DNA of 64,000 nucleotides from Verrucomicrobiota bacterium (GTDB lineage: Bacteria > Verrucomicrobiota > Verrucomicrobiia > Limisphaerales > J093). Shown one piece after another: positions 43,386 to 51,895 of the stretch. A model generated the notes under the pieces. The model was not told the origin of the DNA. It ran no database searches and was given only the letters and a program-made list of their open reading frames with translations. Position 1 is the stretch's first letter. Every line of letters begins with the position of its first letter. The position numbers were made by a program, and so were the translations under genes. Location of the stretch: contig JAKLFY010000022.1 of NCBI GenBank assembly GCA_022710935.1, positions 1 to 64,000 on the forward strand, given 5' to 3'.

Positions 43386-46121
43386 ATGTCCATGATCGCT
43401 CGCGGCCGTCCGTTGCCAGGTGGTCGCATCGCACGAAGTCGGCTTCGGTGGTGGCGGCTTCGATCGTGTTGCCTCCTCGCGGCGTTGTGCATCGGCGTGA
43501 CGGGATTGCAGGCGGCCCGGCTGGCGTCGCTCTACGCGCATCCCACAGTCGAAGACGCGCACGGCGTGATCGCTCCGTGGCATCGAGGTTTGAACGGACA
43601 ACTCGACGAGCGGATCAACCTGGCCGTTGCTATCTACAAGCGGTATCCGTGGGTCGGCGCCGAGAAGGCGGTGATGGCTGCGCCGGACTTCGTGTACAAC
43701 TCGCACTGGAGCATCCAGCCCGACGGGACGATTGTGATCCCGCCGACGACAGACTGGATGTGCGGCGACCTGAGCCAGCGCGCCTGGAGCATCATCAAAG
43801 GTTTGACCGCCCATTACCAGTACAGCGGTGATCCGATCGCGTTTGTCTACATTCCCCTGATGGCGGATTACATCCTCGATTACGGGCAGACGGCCGCGGA
43901 TGACCCGGCCTGGCCGCTTTTCCCCATCAGCACGCCGACATTGGGCAAGGCCTATGGGCGCTGCGATCCGCGCGGGCGCAACCAACTCGATCTGTGTGCG
44001 GTGCTCGGCACCGAGATCCTGCGGGCTCACAAGCTCACGGGCGACTTGCGATACCTTGATGCGGCCCGGCGCTGGGGCGACCTGTTCGCGGCGCACTGCG
44101 ACTTCGATCCTGGGGAATCGCCCTGGGACCGGTACGTCGATCCTTCGGTTGTTGGCTGGTCGGACGTGCTGACCGGGTCCGCGGCGATGATTGCGAACTT
44201 CCTGGACGACCTCATCGACATTGGGCACCGCGGACGGGACGACGCCGTTGTGCGGGCTCGGGATCGGGCGCGGCGGTTTCTGCGCGACCAGATGCTGCCG
44301 CGCTGGCTGGTGAACGAGACCTGGGGCCGCAGTTATTGGGATTGGGACAATCCGATCATGTGCGGCACGGTGTCGATGATCTGCGACTACTTCTTGCGCG
44401 CCCGGGCCGATTTTCCGAACGGGCGGGTGGACGTGCGGAACATCCTGTTGCTGATTGCCAACCGGAACAGCGCCGATCCGGCGTCGATGGGCGACACCTA
44501 CAGCGGGGCGTGGGCGTGGCCCGAGTCATCGGTCTGCTGCGGGACTTCGCTGTCCTACAACCAGTACACGGCGGCGCCGACGATCATTCGCTACGGCGCG
44601 ATCGAGAGCGATCCCTGGGCAGTCGAGATCGGGCGGCGGATGATCCTGATGGCGACCTATGACAGCGACACCAACGGCGTGGTGAAGGACGGCCTGCTCG
44701 GCCAGGCGGTAGCGACGGGGGAGTGGTCGAATCTGGCTCATCCATGGCCGCTGTGCCAGGCGCTCGAAGCGATGGCCTGGATGCCGCGCGAACTTGGGCC
44801 GAACCGGGAGAACCACATTGTGCGTTGCGCCTCGGTTGTGCAGGACGTGCGCTACGAAAAAGGCCGGGTGTCTTACCGGACCTACGACGCGCGGCCGCCT
44901 GCCCTCGATGTGCTCCGGCTCGCCTTTGAACCCAGACAGATCAGGGCCGACGATGCGCCGCTCCCGCGCCGAACGGACCTCGAAGCCAATGGCTACGTCG
45001 TCGAGGCGTTGTCCAATGGCGATTGTCTCGTGCAGGTTCGCCACGACGGTCGGCGCGCCATTGCGGTGGAAGGACCCGATCCGCAGACCTGGCGGCCGGC
45101 CTCCGAATGCGAGTGGGATGGGCGATGGACTCTGGAAGTGCCGGAATCGCACCATAGCGCCGTGGCCCCGGCCACGCCATCGTCACACGCCCCCGCGGTT
45201 GCGGGAGAACAGTCCTCACCGGTCGGATCCGGGCATCAAGACGGAGCGGCGCGGAGCGCGACACGGCTTGCGACTGTGCAGGGCGCGACGATGGCCGTGA
45301 CGTTCCAGGGCAATCAAGCGCGCCTCATCGGCACAGTGGACGCCGATGGCGGGTGGGCGGATGCGTATGTGGACGGCGTCAGGCAGCTCACGCGGATCGA
45401 GTGCTGGAATCCTCAGCGGCGTGACGGGCGGCTCCTCTTCGTGAAGAACGGACTCAGCGACGGGCTGCATGAACTGAAGGTTGTCGCGCGCGGCGAGAAG
45501 AACCCGCTCTCGCGCGGCACGGCGATTCGGATCGAGGGCGTTCAGTGTTCGGACGCCACCGGCGATGCCGGCTACGGCTCCGGCGGCGGGCCGGTCGGGC
45601 CGCAGCGCATGATCTTCGGCTATCCGAAGCGGGCGGACTACGTCGACTCGAACGGACAGGCCTGGCGTCCGGCGACCGAGTTCGTCATCCGGCTGGGCGG
45701 CGGCCAGGACACAGTCGCGCGTTCGTGGTGGACGACGCGGCGGACGAAGTGGGTGGGCAACACGCGCGATCCAGAGCTTTACCGTTACGGCGTTCACGGC
45801 AAGGAATTCAGAGTCAACCTGACAGCCGGGCCCGGGCGCTACCGGCTGACCCTGAAATGGGCTGACACGGCCGAGACACCCTGGATGGAGCGGGAGAACG
45901 GATGGAACCGCGTGGTTCGTCTGACGTCTGTCTGGATCAATGGCGAGCCGGCGGTCGACAGATTGGATGCGGCCAAGGAAGCGGGCGGACCATTCCGGGC
46001 GATCGACCGGATGTTCAGCCCGGTCGAGCCGCGCAACGGGATTGTCGAAGTGCGGTTCCAGGGCGTGGACGGCGGAGAGGCCATGATCCAGGCGCTGGAA
46101 CTTGCACCGATCAACGAGTAA
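43386..46121 (+). CDS. Secreted (alpha/alpha)6-barrel glycosidase-like protein with malectin-like C-terminus
   Basis: About 911 residues from the ATG at 43386; an upstream GTG at 43380 is also in frame. Signal peptide near 20-45 (RLRSCCLLAALCIGVTGLQA). Residues ~60-480 are helical and match six-hairpin glycosidase folds, with 'DLCAVLGTEILRAHKLTGDL', 'LDAARRWGDLFAAHCDF', 'YWDWDNPIMCGTVSMICDYF' and 'AWPESSVCCGTSLSYNQYTA'. Residues ~600-680 form a beta-sandwich. The last ~190 residues (MIFGYPKRADYVDSNGQAW ... YRLTLKWADTAETP ... IVEVRFQGVDGGEAMIQALE) resemble malectin-type carbohydrate binding. Catalytic residues cannot be named safely. It ends 8 bases before a 74-bp repeat. Confidence 0.75.
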   Translation: MSMIARGRPLPGGRIARSRLRWWRLRSCCLLAALCIGVTGLQAARLASLYAHPTVEDAHGVIAPWHRGLNGQLDERINLAVAIYKRYPWVGAEKAVMAAPDFVYNSHWSIQPDGTIVIPPTTDWMCGDLSQRAWSIIKGLTAHYQYSGDPIAFVYIPLMADYILDYGQTAADDPAWPLFPISTPTLGKAYGRCDPRGRNQLDLCAVLGTEILRAHKLTGDLRYLDAARRWGDLFAAHCDFDPGESPWDRYVDPSVVGWSDVLTGSAAMIANFLDDLIDIGHRGRDDAVVRARDRARRFLRDQMLPRWLVNETWGRSYWDWDNPIMCGTVSMICDYFLRARADFPNGRVDVRNILLLIANRNSADPASMGDTYSGAWAWPESSVCCGTSLSYNQYTAAPTIIRYGAIESDPWAVEIGRRMILMATYDSDTNGVVKDGLLGQAVATGEWSNLAHPWPLCQALEAMAWMPRELGPNRENHIVRCASVVQDVRYEKGRVSYRTYDARPPALDVLRLAFEPRQIRADDAPLPRRTDLEANGYVVEALSNGDCLVQVRHDGRRAIAVEGPDPQTWRPASECEWDGRWTLEVPESHHSAVAPATPSSHAPAVAGEQSSPVGSGHQDGAARSATRLATVQGATMAVTFQGNQARLIGTVDADGGWADAYVDGVRQLTRIECWNPQRRDGRLLFVKNGLSDGLHELKVVARGEKNPLSRGTAIRIEGVQCSDATGDAGYGSGGGPVGPQRMIFGYPKRADYVDSNGQAWRPATEFVIRLGGGQDTVARSWWTTRRTKWVGNTRDPELYRYGVHGKEFRVNLTAGPGRYRLTLKWADTAETPWMERENGWNRVVRLTSVWINGEPAVDRLDAAKEAGGPFRAIDRMFSPVEPRNGIVEVRFQGVDGGEAMIQALELAPINE

Positions 46122-46128
46122 GGGCGGC

Positions 46129-46202
46129 CTGGCCCGCATGTTTCACACTCGGTCCGTGCGCATGGCGATGAGACTTCGCAAGAGGAATGCTGTGCGGGCT
46201 AG
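46129..46202 (-). repeat. 74-bp palindrome-ended repeat, copy 3 (between convergent glycosidase-like and zincin genes)
   Basis: Ends CTGGCCCGCAT and GTGCGGGCTAG pair over 11 bases with two G-T wobbles. Read on the reverse strand its interior matches copy 2 closely (TTCCTCTTGCGAAGTCT). It is inserted in the opposite orientation to copies 1 and 2, yet its TAG end (46201-46199) is still the stop codon of the reverse-strand zincin gene. Confidence 0.8.
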
Positions 46203-47977
46203 TTCGACTGGCGGGGCTGGTAGCGCCAATCCACTTTGTCCTGATAGGCCATGGTTTCATGGACGAGCGCGAAGAGGCCGGGATCGTAGGTGGCGAGTCG
46301 TTCGCGCGTGTTCACGGGCGTCGGGCTGCCCTGCGGCGCTGAATGCGGCCCGGACGCGTCGAAATAGGCGAGCACGCCGGCGCACCAGTACGCGAACCTG
46401 TCCCGCGCCGCCTGGGTGCCCGCCCACTTGACCGCGGCCCTGGCCTGGTTGAAGCGTGCCGTGACGGCCTGGTCGAATTCCACATCCAAGCGTTTCACGC
46501 GCAGTTCGTACTGTTGGTTGCCGCGGTAATCGGGAATCACGGGACGCAAGCCTGCGACTCTGTAGGCGGCCTCGGCCAGAACCGCGATGACCGGGCTGCC
46601 CGCGGACCAGGGTGACGCCGCGTCGGCCAACACATCTTCCTGTGCCACGACGAGCAGGTTCAGATCCGGATTGCAGGTCGGCCCGCGCGACGCGCCGTCC
46701 GTCGACGGCTTTTCGGACGCCCGCTTCCATTCCGGCAGATCGGCCAGTTGCTCGCCCGGCCCGAGCACGACCAGTTTGAAGCCCTGGTTGATCAAGGCTT
46801 TGAGGATGTCGTGGCGGTAGGCGAACATCCGGCGGATGGTGTCGTTGGCGTGCAGCAGGGCGTCGTCGCTCGCTCCCCGTCCCACGACGGTGAACTCGCG
46901 CGCCCAGGTGAACTTCGTGTACCAGGGGTCGACGTCCTTGAACTTGTCGATGCGCGGCGGCGCGGAGACCATCGGCAGCTTCTGCAGCCAGGTGTAACGC
47001 CAGTCGCGGTCGGGAGCCGATTTGAACACCTCCTGGCACAGGGCGAATCCGGCGGGATCGTGGGCCAGCAATTGGGCGCGGTTGCCGACGGGGCCGTGGT
47101 TCCAATTGTTGACCCGGTTGCAGTCGAAGAAGGCCTGCGCAATCTCCGCCCAGTATTCGGCGGGATTGCCGGCTGCGTAGGTCTGCTCATAGAGCTTCCT
47201 GTCGATGGCGTTGCGGTAGGCCGCCATGCGGCTCTCCTGCCAGCCCGGATCGGTCCGGCCCAGGATGTCGTCGATCGTGTGGCAGAATTCATGCACGGCA
47301 ATGCTCTCGTCGTCGTAGCGGTCAATGGGCAGGCAGAGGAGGTTCTCCTCGCCGAAACTCGTCGGGTTGCCGCCTGTGCCTCGAACGCGCTCGTTTTGAA
47401 ACTCGGGATTGGGATGATGCCGGTATTCGGGCATGTCCGTGTAGACCTGGTTCTTGCCGATGACGATCAGGTAGATTTGGTTGGTGACCATGGCGGCCAG
47501 AATGTCGGGGCGCCCGGCCAGCATGCCGGTGACGATCTGGTAGGTTCGCTGCAACGCCAGATCCGCCACATCCGCATGCGCGGCGACCGGCAGCCCTGCC
47601 ACGTCGATGTGCTTCGAGTAAAACGTCCGGTAGATGGCCAACTCGTCCGCGACGCGGGATTGCGCGCTCTCGGCAGCGCTCGCCGCCTCTGGCGGAGCCG
47701 CTTCGCCTGCTCCACGGCGCATGCGTCCGCGGCGGGCATCGGCCCGGGCGATGCGGTTGGACACCATCTGAAAGAAGGACTCCGGGGGCGGCGTCACTCG
47801 GGGGGCGTCAATTGTGACGTCCGGCGGTTCGAGTGCGGGCCGCGGGGCGATGGATTGGGCGTGGAGACAGGAGCCAGCTCCGACCAATCCGATGGCGATC
47901 GGGACAAGGCACGACACGGAACGTAGCCTGGCACCGCGGAGAAGGCTCGAGCGAAAGGTCAGGTTGAACGTGCGCAT
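46199..47977 (-). CDS. Secreted zinc metallopeptidase-like protein with duplicated domain
   Basis: About 592 residues from the ATG at 47977 (MRTFNLTF); an 83-codon upstream extension is unlikely. Signal peptide about 15-42. Domain 1 (130-330) carries the zincin motif HEFCH (229-233) in 'ESIAVHEFCHTIDDIL' and a downstream 'EYWAEIAQAFFDCNR', whose glutamate may be the third ligand. Domain 2 (about 370-590) repeats the layout: 'RRMFAYRHDILKALINQGFK' mirrors 'GMLAGRPDILAAMVTNQIYL', and 'DPGLFALVHETMAYQDKVDW' mirrors 'DPAGFALCQEVFKSAPDRDW'. Its equivalent helix lacks HExxH. So one catalytic and one degenerate copy. Family assignment uncertain. It closes the degradative cluster; its stop lies in a 74-bp repeat. 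Confidence 0.75.
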   Translation of the reverse strand: MRTFNLTFRSSLLRGARLRSVSCLVPIAIGLVGAGSCLHAQSIAPRPALEPPDVTIDAPRVTPPPESFFQMVSNRIARADARRGRMRRGAGEAAPPEAASAAESAQSRVADELAIYRTFYSKHIDVAGLPVAAHADVADLALQRTYQIVTGMLAGRPDILAAMVTNQIYLIVIGKNQVYTDMPEYRHHPNPEFQNERVRGTGGNPTSFGEENLLCLPIDRYDDESIAVHEFCHTIDDILGRTDPGWQESRMAAYRNAIDRKLYEQTYAAGNPAEYWAEIAQAFFDCNRVNNWNHGPVGNRAQLLAHDPAGFALCQEVFKSAPDRDWRYTWLQKLPMVSAPPRIDKFKDVDPWYTKFTWAREFTVVGRGASDDALLHANDTIRRMFAYRHDILKALINQGFKLVVLGPGEQLADLPEWKRASEKPSTDGASRGPTCNPDLNLLVVAQEDVLADAASPWSAGSPVIAVLAEAAYRVAGLRPVIPDYRGNQQYELRVKRLDVEFDQAVTARFNQARAAVKWAGTQAARDRFAYWCAGVLAYFDASGPHSAPQGSPTPVNTRERLATYDPGLFALVHETMAYQDKVDWRYQPRQSN

Positions 47978-48081
47978 GGGCCGACAATAGAAGCCGGCCC
48001 CTCGGGCGCCAGCAAGAACCGGCTTCAGCAGGAGACGGGTCGCGCCGGCAGCAGTTCTCACTTTGCGTGCCGGGCCTTGAG

Positions 48082-48152
48082 ACCGGGTGAGGGCACCCGG
48101 CCTACAGCATCGAAGATTACAGCGGTTGCAGGCCGGGTCCCCCGACCCGGCG
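48082..48152. repeat. Two-hairpin covarying repeat, copy B
   Basis: Hairpin 1 CCGGGTG-AGGG-CACCCGG (48083-48100) and hairpin 3 GCCGGGTC-CCCC-GACCCGGC (48132-48151). Same loop sequences as copy A, with compensated stem differences. Lies in the divergent gap between the zincin gene and the helicase gene. Confidence 0.75.
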
Positions 48153-48258
48153 CTCTGAGCGTTCTTAGAGCCACAATTGCTGGCGCGCCGGTGCATCCAC
48201 GCCGCGTCGCCAGGAATGGCCTTCATCCACCCGAGCGCGGCCGTTGCGCAAAAAGGGT

Positions 48259-50889
48259 ATGGCTTTTTCCGGGGCGTTCATCGAAGGTCAGCAGGTCAAC
48301 GTTCTTCAGGAAATGCCATCGCCCGCGAAACCCGCCCATTCGGTCCAGGTCCGCACCCTGGTCGAGTTCGTCCTGCGAGGGGGCGACCTTGGGGGCGAGC
48401 GGGATTTCGTGGGGCCGCGGCGGGCGTTGGCTGGGACGCGCGGGCATCAACGGCTTCAGCGGAGCCGTGCGGCGGGTTACCAGAAGGAGGTTTCGCTGCA
48501 TCACGACGTTGAGGACGGGGGATGTGTTTTGCGGGTGCAGGGGCGTCTGGACGGCTTGTGGATCGAGGAAGGCCGAACGCGAATCGAGGAGATCAAGACG
48601 ATTCAGGGCGCGTGGGAACGGCGTGCGGATCCCCTGCATTGGGCTCAGGCGAAGTGTTATGGTTTCATGTATGCTGAAGCGCATGGGTTGGAGTCGATCG
48701 ACATCCAGTTGACCTATCTGGATGTCGACACGGACGAGGTGACCGAATATCGGGAAGGCTTCTGCCGGGCGGAATTGGGGGCGTTTTTTTTCGAGCTCAC
48801 GGCGGTCTATCTCGAGTGGCTGCGGGCGCGCGTGCAGTGGTGTCGGGAACGCGACGCGTCCATGGGCGCCCTCGAGTTCCCTTTTCCGCGCTATCGGCCC
48901 GGCCAGCGGGCCATTGCGGTTGCAGGATACCGGGCCGTGGCGGGCGGAGGGCGCCTATTCGTCGAAGCGCCGACGGGCATCGGGAAGACCGTGGCGATGC
49001 TGTTTTCCGCGGTGAAGGCGATGGGCCAGGGGAAGATCGAGCGGTTTTTCTACCTGACGGCGCGGACGGTCGGGCGCGTGGTGGCGGAGCAGGCGTGCAG
49101 CGAACTGCGCCGCGCCGGTCTGCGGCTCTGCACCGTGACACTGACCGCTCGGGAGAAGATATGCACTCACGAGGGCGGGGCGTGCGATCCGGAGAACTGT
49201 CCGATGGCCCGGGGCTATTACGACCGGCATCGGGCCGCGATGCGGGCTCTTCTGGCGCATGAAGCGATTACGCGCTCCGTGATCGAGGAGGCCAGTCGAA
49301 CGCATCGGGTCTGTCCGTTCGAACTCTCTCTGGATGTCTCGTCGTGGGTCGATGCGGTGATCTGCGATTACAATTACGTCTTCGACCCTCAGGCGTATTT
49401 GCGGCGCCACTTCCTCGATGAACCGCGCCGCTACGTTTTTCTCGTCGATGAAGCCCACAACCTGGTTGATCGGGCCCGGGAGATGTTCTCGGCCGACCTG
49501 AACACCCGCGAGATTCGCGAGGTCAGGCGGGCGATCCAGGAGAGGGTGCCGCGCTGTGCCAAAGCCCTGAACCGGCTCGCGGCGGCCATGCGGAAACTGG
49601 GCGGCCCGACGGCCCACGATGACAACTCGGTCGAGCCGGCCAGTCGCAACCTTCAGGCGGAACTCTTCTCGCCCAGAGACGCGTTGCCGAGGGAGCGCGG
49701 CGGCCCCGACTCCGGGTTGAAGCAGGCAGACGGTGCGGCTGCGAGAGACGGCGGGCGCACGAGCCGCGAGTTTCCGGGGGTGCTCGAACCGCTGGTCGAG
49801 GAGGCGTTGGCGCGGACCGAGGAGTGGCTTGTGAGAAACGAGCCTGCCGGATTCCGCGAAAGTCTGATTGAATTGTATTTCCGTCTGCATGCGTTTCGGC
49901 GCACGGCTGGTCTTTACGATGCGCATTATGCGACCATCCTCGAGCCGGGGTCCTCCGTGCGCGTGCGGTTGTTCTGTCTGGATCCGTCCTTTCTATTGCA
50001 GCAGGTCCTGGCGCGGGGCCGGTCGGCCCTGTTCTTTTCGGCCACGCTCACACCGGTGGACTACTACCGGTCCCTGCTGGGCGGCAGCCCAGAGGACCCG
50101 GTCCTGAGGTTGCCCACGCCCTTTCCGTCCGGGAACCTGGCCGTGCTGGCGCACGACCGCATCCGGACCGTGTTGAAAGCGCGGCCCCAGACACTCGATG
50201 AGGTGGTGCAAGCCGTCGGAGCCCTGGTGCGCGGGCGCGTCGGGAACTACATTGTCTACCTCCCATCCTACCAATACCTCGGCGCCGTGCAGGAGCGATT
50301 CCGCGCCCGGTTTCCAGACGCCACGATCCTGGTGCAGCGTCCCGGGATGGGCGAATCCGAGCGCGAGGCCTTCCTTGAAGCGTTCGCCGCGGACGGGGGA
50401 ACGGCGCGGGTTGGATTCGCGGTCCTGGGCGGTGTGTTTGGCGAAGGCATTGACCTGGTGGGGGAGCGGTTGATTGGGGTCGCGGTTGTGGGCGTGGGTC
50501 TGCCTCAACTCTGTCTCGAGCGGGATCTGATCCGCGACTACTTTCAGGAACAGACGGGCGCGGGATTCGACTATGCCTACACCTTTCCCGGCATGAACCG
50601 TGTCCTGCAGGCCGTGGGCCGTGTCATTCGCTCCGAAACCGATCGGGGGGTGATCCTGCTTATCGACACTCGGTTTGCGGAGTCGCGATACCGGGCGCTG
50701 TTCCCTCCGGGCTGGAATCCTGCGACGGTCCGGAGTGTGCGCGCGATTGAAGAGGCAATCCGCGATTTCTGGGAGCGACGGTTCCGAATTTCTGATTCTT
50801 CTTCTGCGAGTCAGTCGATTGACGACAGGCATCGGCGCGCGATAGGCTCAGTCAGCATGACCGAACCGGGAGACCGCCTAGACGCATAG
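48259..50889 (+). CDS. XPD/DinG-like Fe-S helicase with N-terminal PD-(D/E)XK-type domain
   Basis: About 876 residues from the ATG at 48259; a TTG at 48244 is also in frame. The N-terminal ~200 residues have a nuclease-like core, D98 in 'VQGRLDGLW' and E111-I-K113 in 'RIEEIKTIQ', then 'WAQAKCYGFMYA', as in RecB/Cas4-type domains. The helicase part has Walker A APTGIGKT (237-244), four cysteines of an XPD-type 4Fe-4S domain (C302, C309, C314, C352), DEAH (397-400), and a C-terminal half with 'ALFFSATLTPVDYYRSLLGG' and 'QAVGRVIRSETDRGVILLID'. Such proteins unwind DNA 5'-3' and may process recombination or repair intermediates. This helicase-nuclease layout occurs in some bacteria but is little studied. 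Confidence 0.87.
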   Translation: MAFSGAFIEGQQVNVLQEMPSPAKPAHSVQVRTLVEFVLRGGDLGGERDFVGPRRALAGTRGHQRLQRSRAAGYQKEVSLHHDVEDGGCVLRVQGRLDGLWIEEGRTRIEEIKTIQGAWERRADPLHWAQAKCYGFMYAEAHGLESIDIQLTYLDVDTDEVTEYREGFCRAELGAFFFELTAVYLEWLRARVQWCRERDASMGALEFPFPRYRPGQRAIAVAGYRAVAGGGRLFVEAPTGIGKTVAMLFSAVKAMGQGKIERFFYLTARTVGRVVAEQACSELRRAGLRLCTVTLTAREKICTHEGGACDPENCPMARGYYDRHRAAMRALLAHEAITRSVIEEASRTHRVCPFELSLDVSSWVDAVICDYNYVFDPQAYLRRHFLDEPRRYVFLVDEAHNLVDRAREMFSADLNTREIREVRRAIQERVPRCAKALNRLAAAMRKLGGPTAHDDNSVEPASRNLQAELFSPRDALPRERGGPDSGLKQADGAAARDGGRTSREFPGVLEPLVEEALARTEEWLVRNEPAGFRESLIELYFRLHAFRRTAGLYDAHYATILEPGSSVRVRLFCLDPSFLLQQVLARGRSALFFSATLTPVDYYRSLLGGSPEDPVLRLPTPFPSGNLAVLAHDRIRTVLKARPQTLDEVVQAVGALVRGRVGNYIVYLPSYQYLGAVQERFRARFPDATILVQRPGMGESEREAFLEAFAADGGTARVGFAVLGGVFGEGIDLVGERLIGVAVVGVGLPQLCLERDLIRDYFQEQTGAGFDYAYTFPGMNRVLQAVGRVIRSETDRGVILLIDTRFAESRYRALFPPGWNPATVRSVRAIEEAIRDFWERRFRISDSSSASQSIDDRHRRAIGSVSMTEPGDRLDA

Positions 50890-50925
50890 GGCGCGAGGGA
50901 GCCGTATCACTGAGCTAACACGTTC

Positions 50926-51624
50926 GTGAAATCGGATGAGGATGTCCAAGCACATTCCTACGGTAACCGGATGTCTCGCTACTCTGTTTTCAGGGCAGTG
51001 GGCCACCTGAAGTACGAGTTGTTGCCACCCTACACGAAGTATGCCGAGAGCCTTTGTGCGTGGATGCCCGTGCGCATCAAGAAACACATCGAAGATCATC
51101 TTGGCATCGTCCCGCTTCTGCGCGACTCGGAGACACGGTTGACCTACGCGGACGACCCGGCTCGGTTTTTGGAAATCATTCGGCAACAGATCGACAGGAA
51201 CGCAGCGAACTTCGAAATCTTCAGCTTCGCAGTCATCAAGGTCCACTTGGAGAAGTTCGCGTGCCGAGTCTACCGCGACACACGGACCTCCGCCCATGAT
51301 CAGGGGGTCGATTTGTCCACAAATTTCGGGGTTGTGTATCAGGTCAAGAAACTCCGTATCCACACCGAGGCAGACGCCAAGCGGGTGTACGCCGAACTGA
51401 AGCTGAACTTCGACATCGAGCGATTGCAGGACGGGAACGTGATTCTCGTCATCGATGATATTTCGAAAGAGTTGAAGAAGTACCTGATCAATCTGAAGGT
51501 TCAGGCAATCAGCAAAGATGATTTGCTCAAACTGGCCGCGGGCTTCGATGCGCCTGAGGATCGCCAAAAGGTGCTCCGGATCGTGTACGAGGAGTTTCGC
51601 CGGGAGTACTCAAGCACCATTTGA
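50926..51624 (+). CDS. PD-(D/E)XK nuclease-like protein, possibly HaeII-type restriction enzyme fragment
   Basis: 232 residues from a GTG at 50926 (alternative ATG at 50971). The core 'DQGVDLSTNFGVVYQVKKLR' gives D129-x9-Q139-V-K141, a common variant of the PD-(D/E)XK active site in type II restriction enzymes, followed by 'NVILVIDDISKELKKYLI' and a helical C-terminus. The pattern reminds me of the HaeII family, whose members are longer, so this may be its C-terminal part. No methylase is adjacent, and the only methylase trace in the window (about 20 kb) is broken. A solitary active enzyme would be toxic if the genome has its sites, so loss of function or a different role is likely. Confidence 0.5.
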   Translation: MKSDEDVQAHSYGNRMSRYSVFRAVGHLKYELLPPYTKYAESLCAWMPVRIKKHIEDHLGIVPLLRDSETRLTYADDPARFLEIIRQQIDRNAANFEIFSFAVIKVHLEKFACRVYRDTRTSAHDQGVDLSTNFGVVYQVKKLRIHTEADAKRVYAELKLNFDIERLQDGNVILVIDDISKELKKYLINLKVQAISKDDLLKLAAGFDAPEDRQKVLRIVYEEFRREYSSTI

Positions 51625-51764
51625 GCTGCCGGGGCAGGGGGGCAGTCAAGATGACACCCAGGAAGAACTGCCTCTCGCCTCATGTTCCCTGCGCATGGCC
51701 CGGTGAGTCGCGTTCGCCGTTTCCGACGACGACTAAGGGAACAAGTCATGAAATGATGTTCGCG

Positions 51765-51793
51765 TTGACAGAGGTGGGGTGCCTCACTACACT
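51765..51793 (+). promoter_or_regulatory. Sigma-70-type promoter for the delta-60 propeller gene
   Basis: TTGACA (51765-51770), exactly 17 bases, then TACACT (51788-51793). A consensus -35 and a good -10 in otherwise GC-rich DNA. It is followed by a leader of about 95 bases and the AAGGAG ribosome-binding site at 51881-51886. Confidence 0.65.
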
Positions 51794-51895
51794 ATTCTCA
51801 CTATCCTAAACAACGTCTTTGGCTGGTGAGGGGGGCCGCTGGTTCCCAGTCAGTCAGACGTCGTTTCGTTTAACCATATGAAGGAGACTCCACCC

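Noticed and set aside
48083-48151. Riboswitch reading of the double-hairpin repeat upstream of the helicase gene
   Set aside because: A second copy occurs before unrelated genes and no known ligand-binding consensus is recognisable; treated as a repeat instead.
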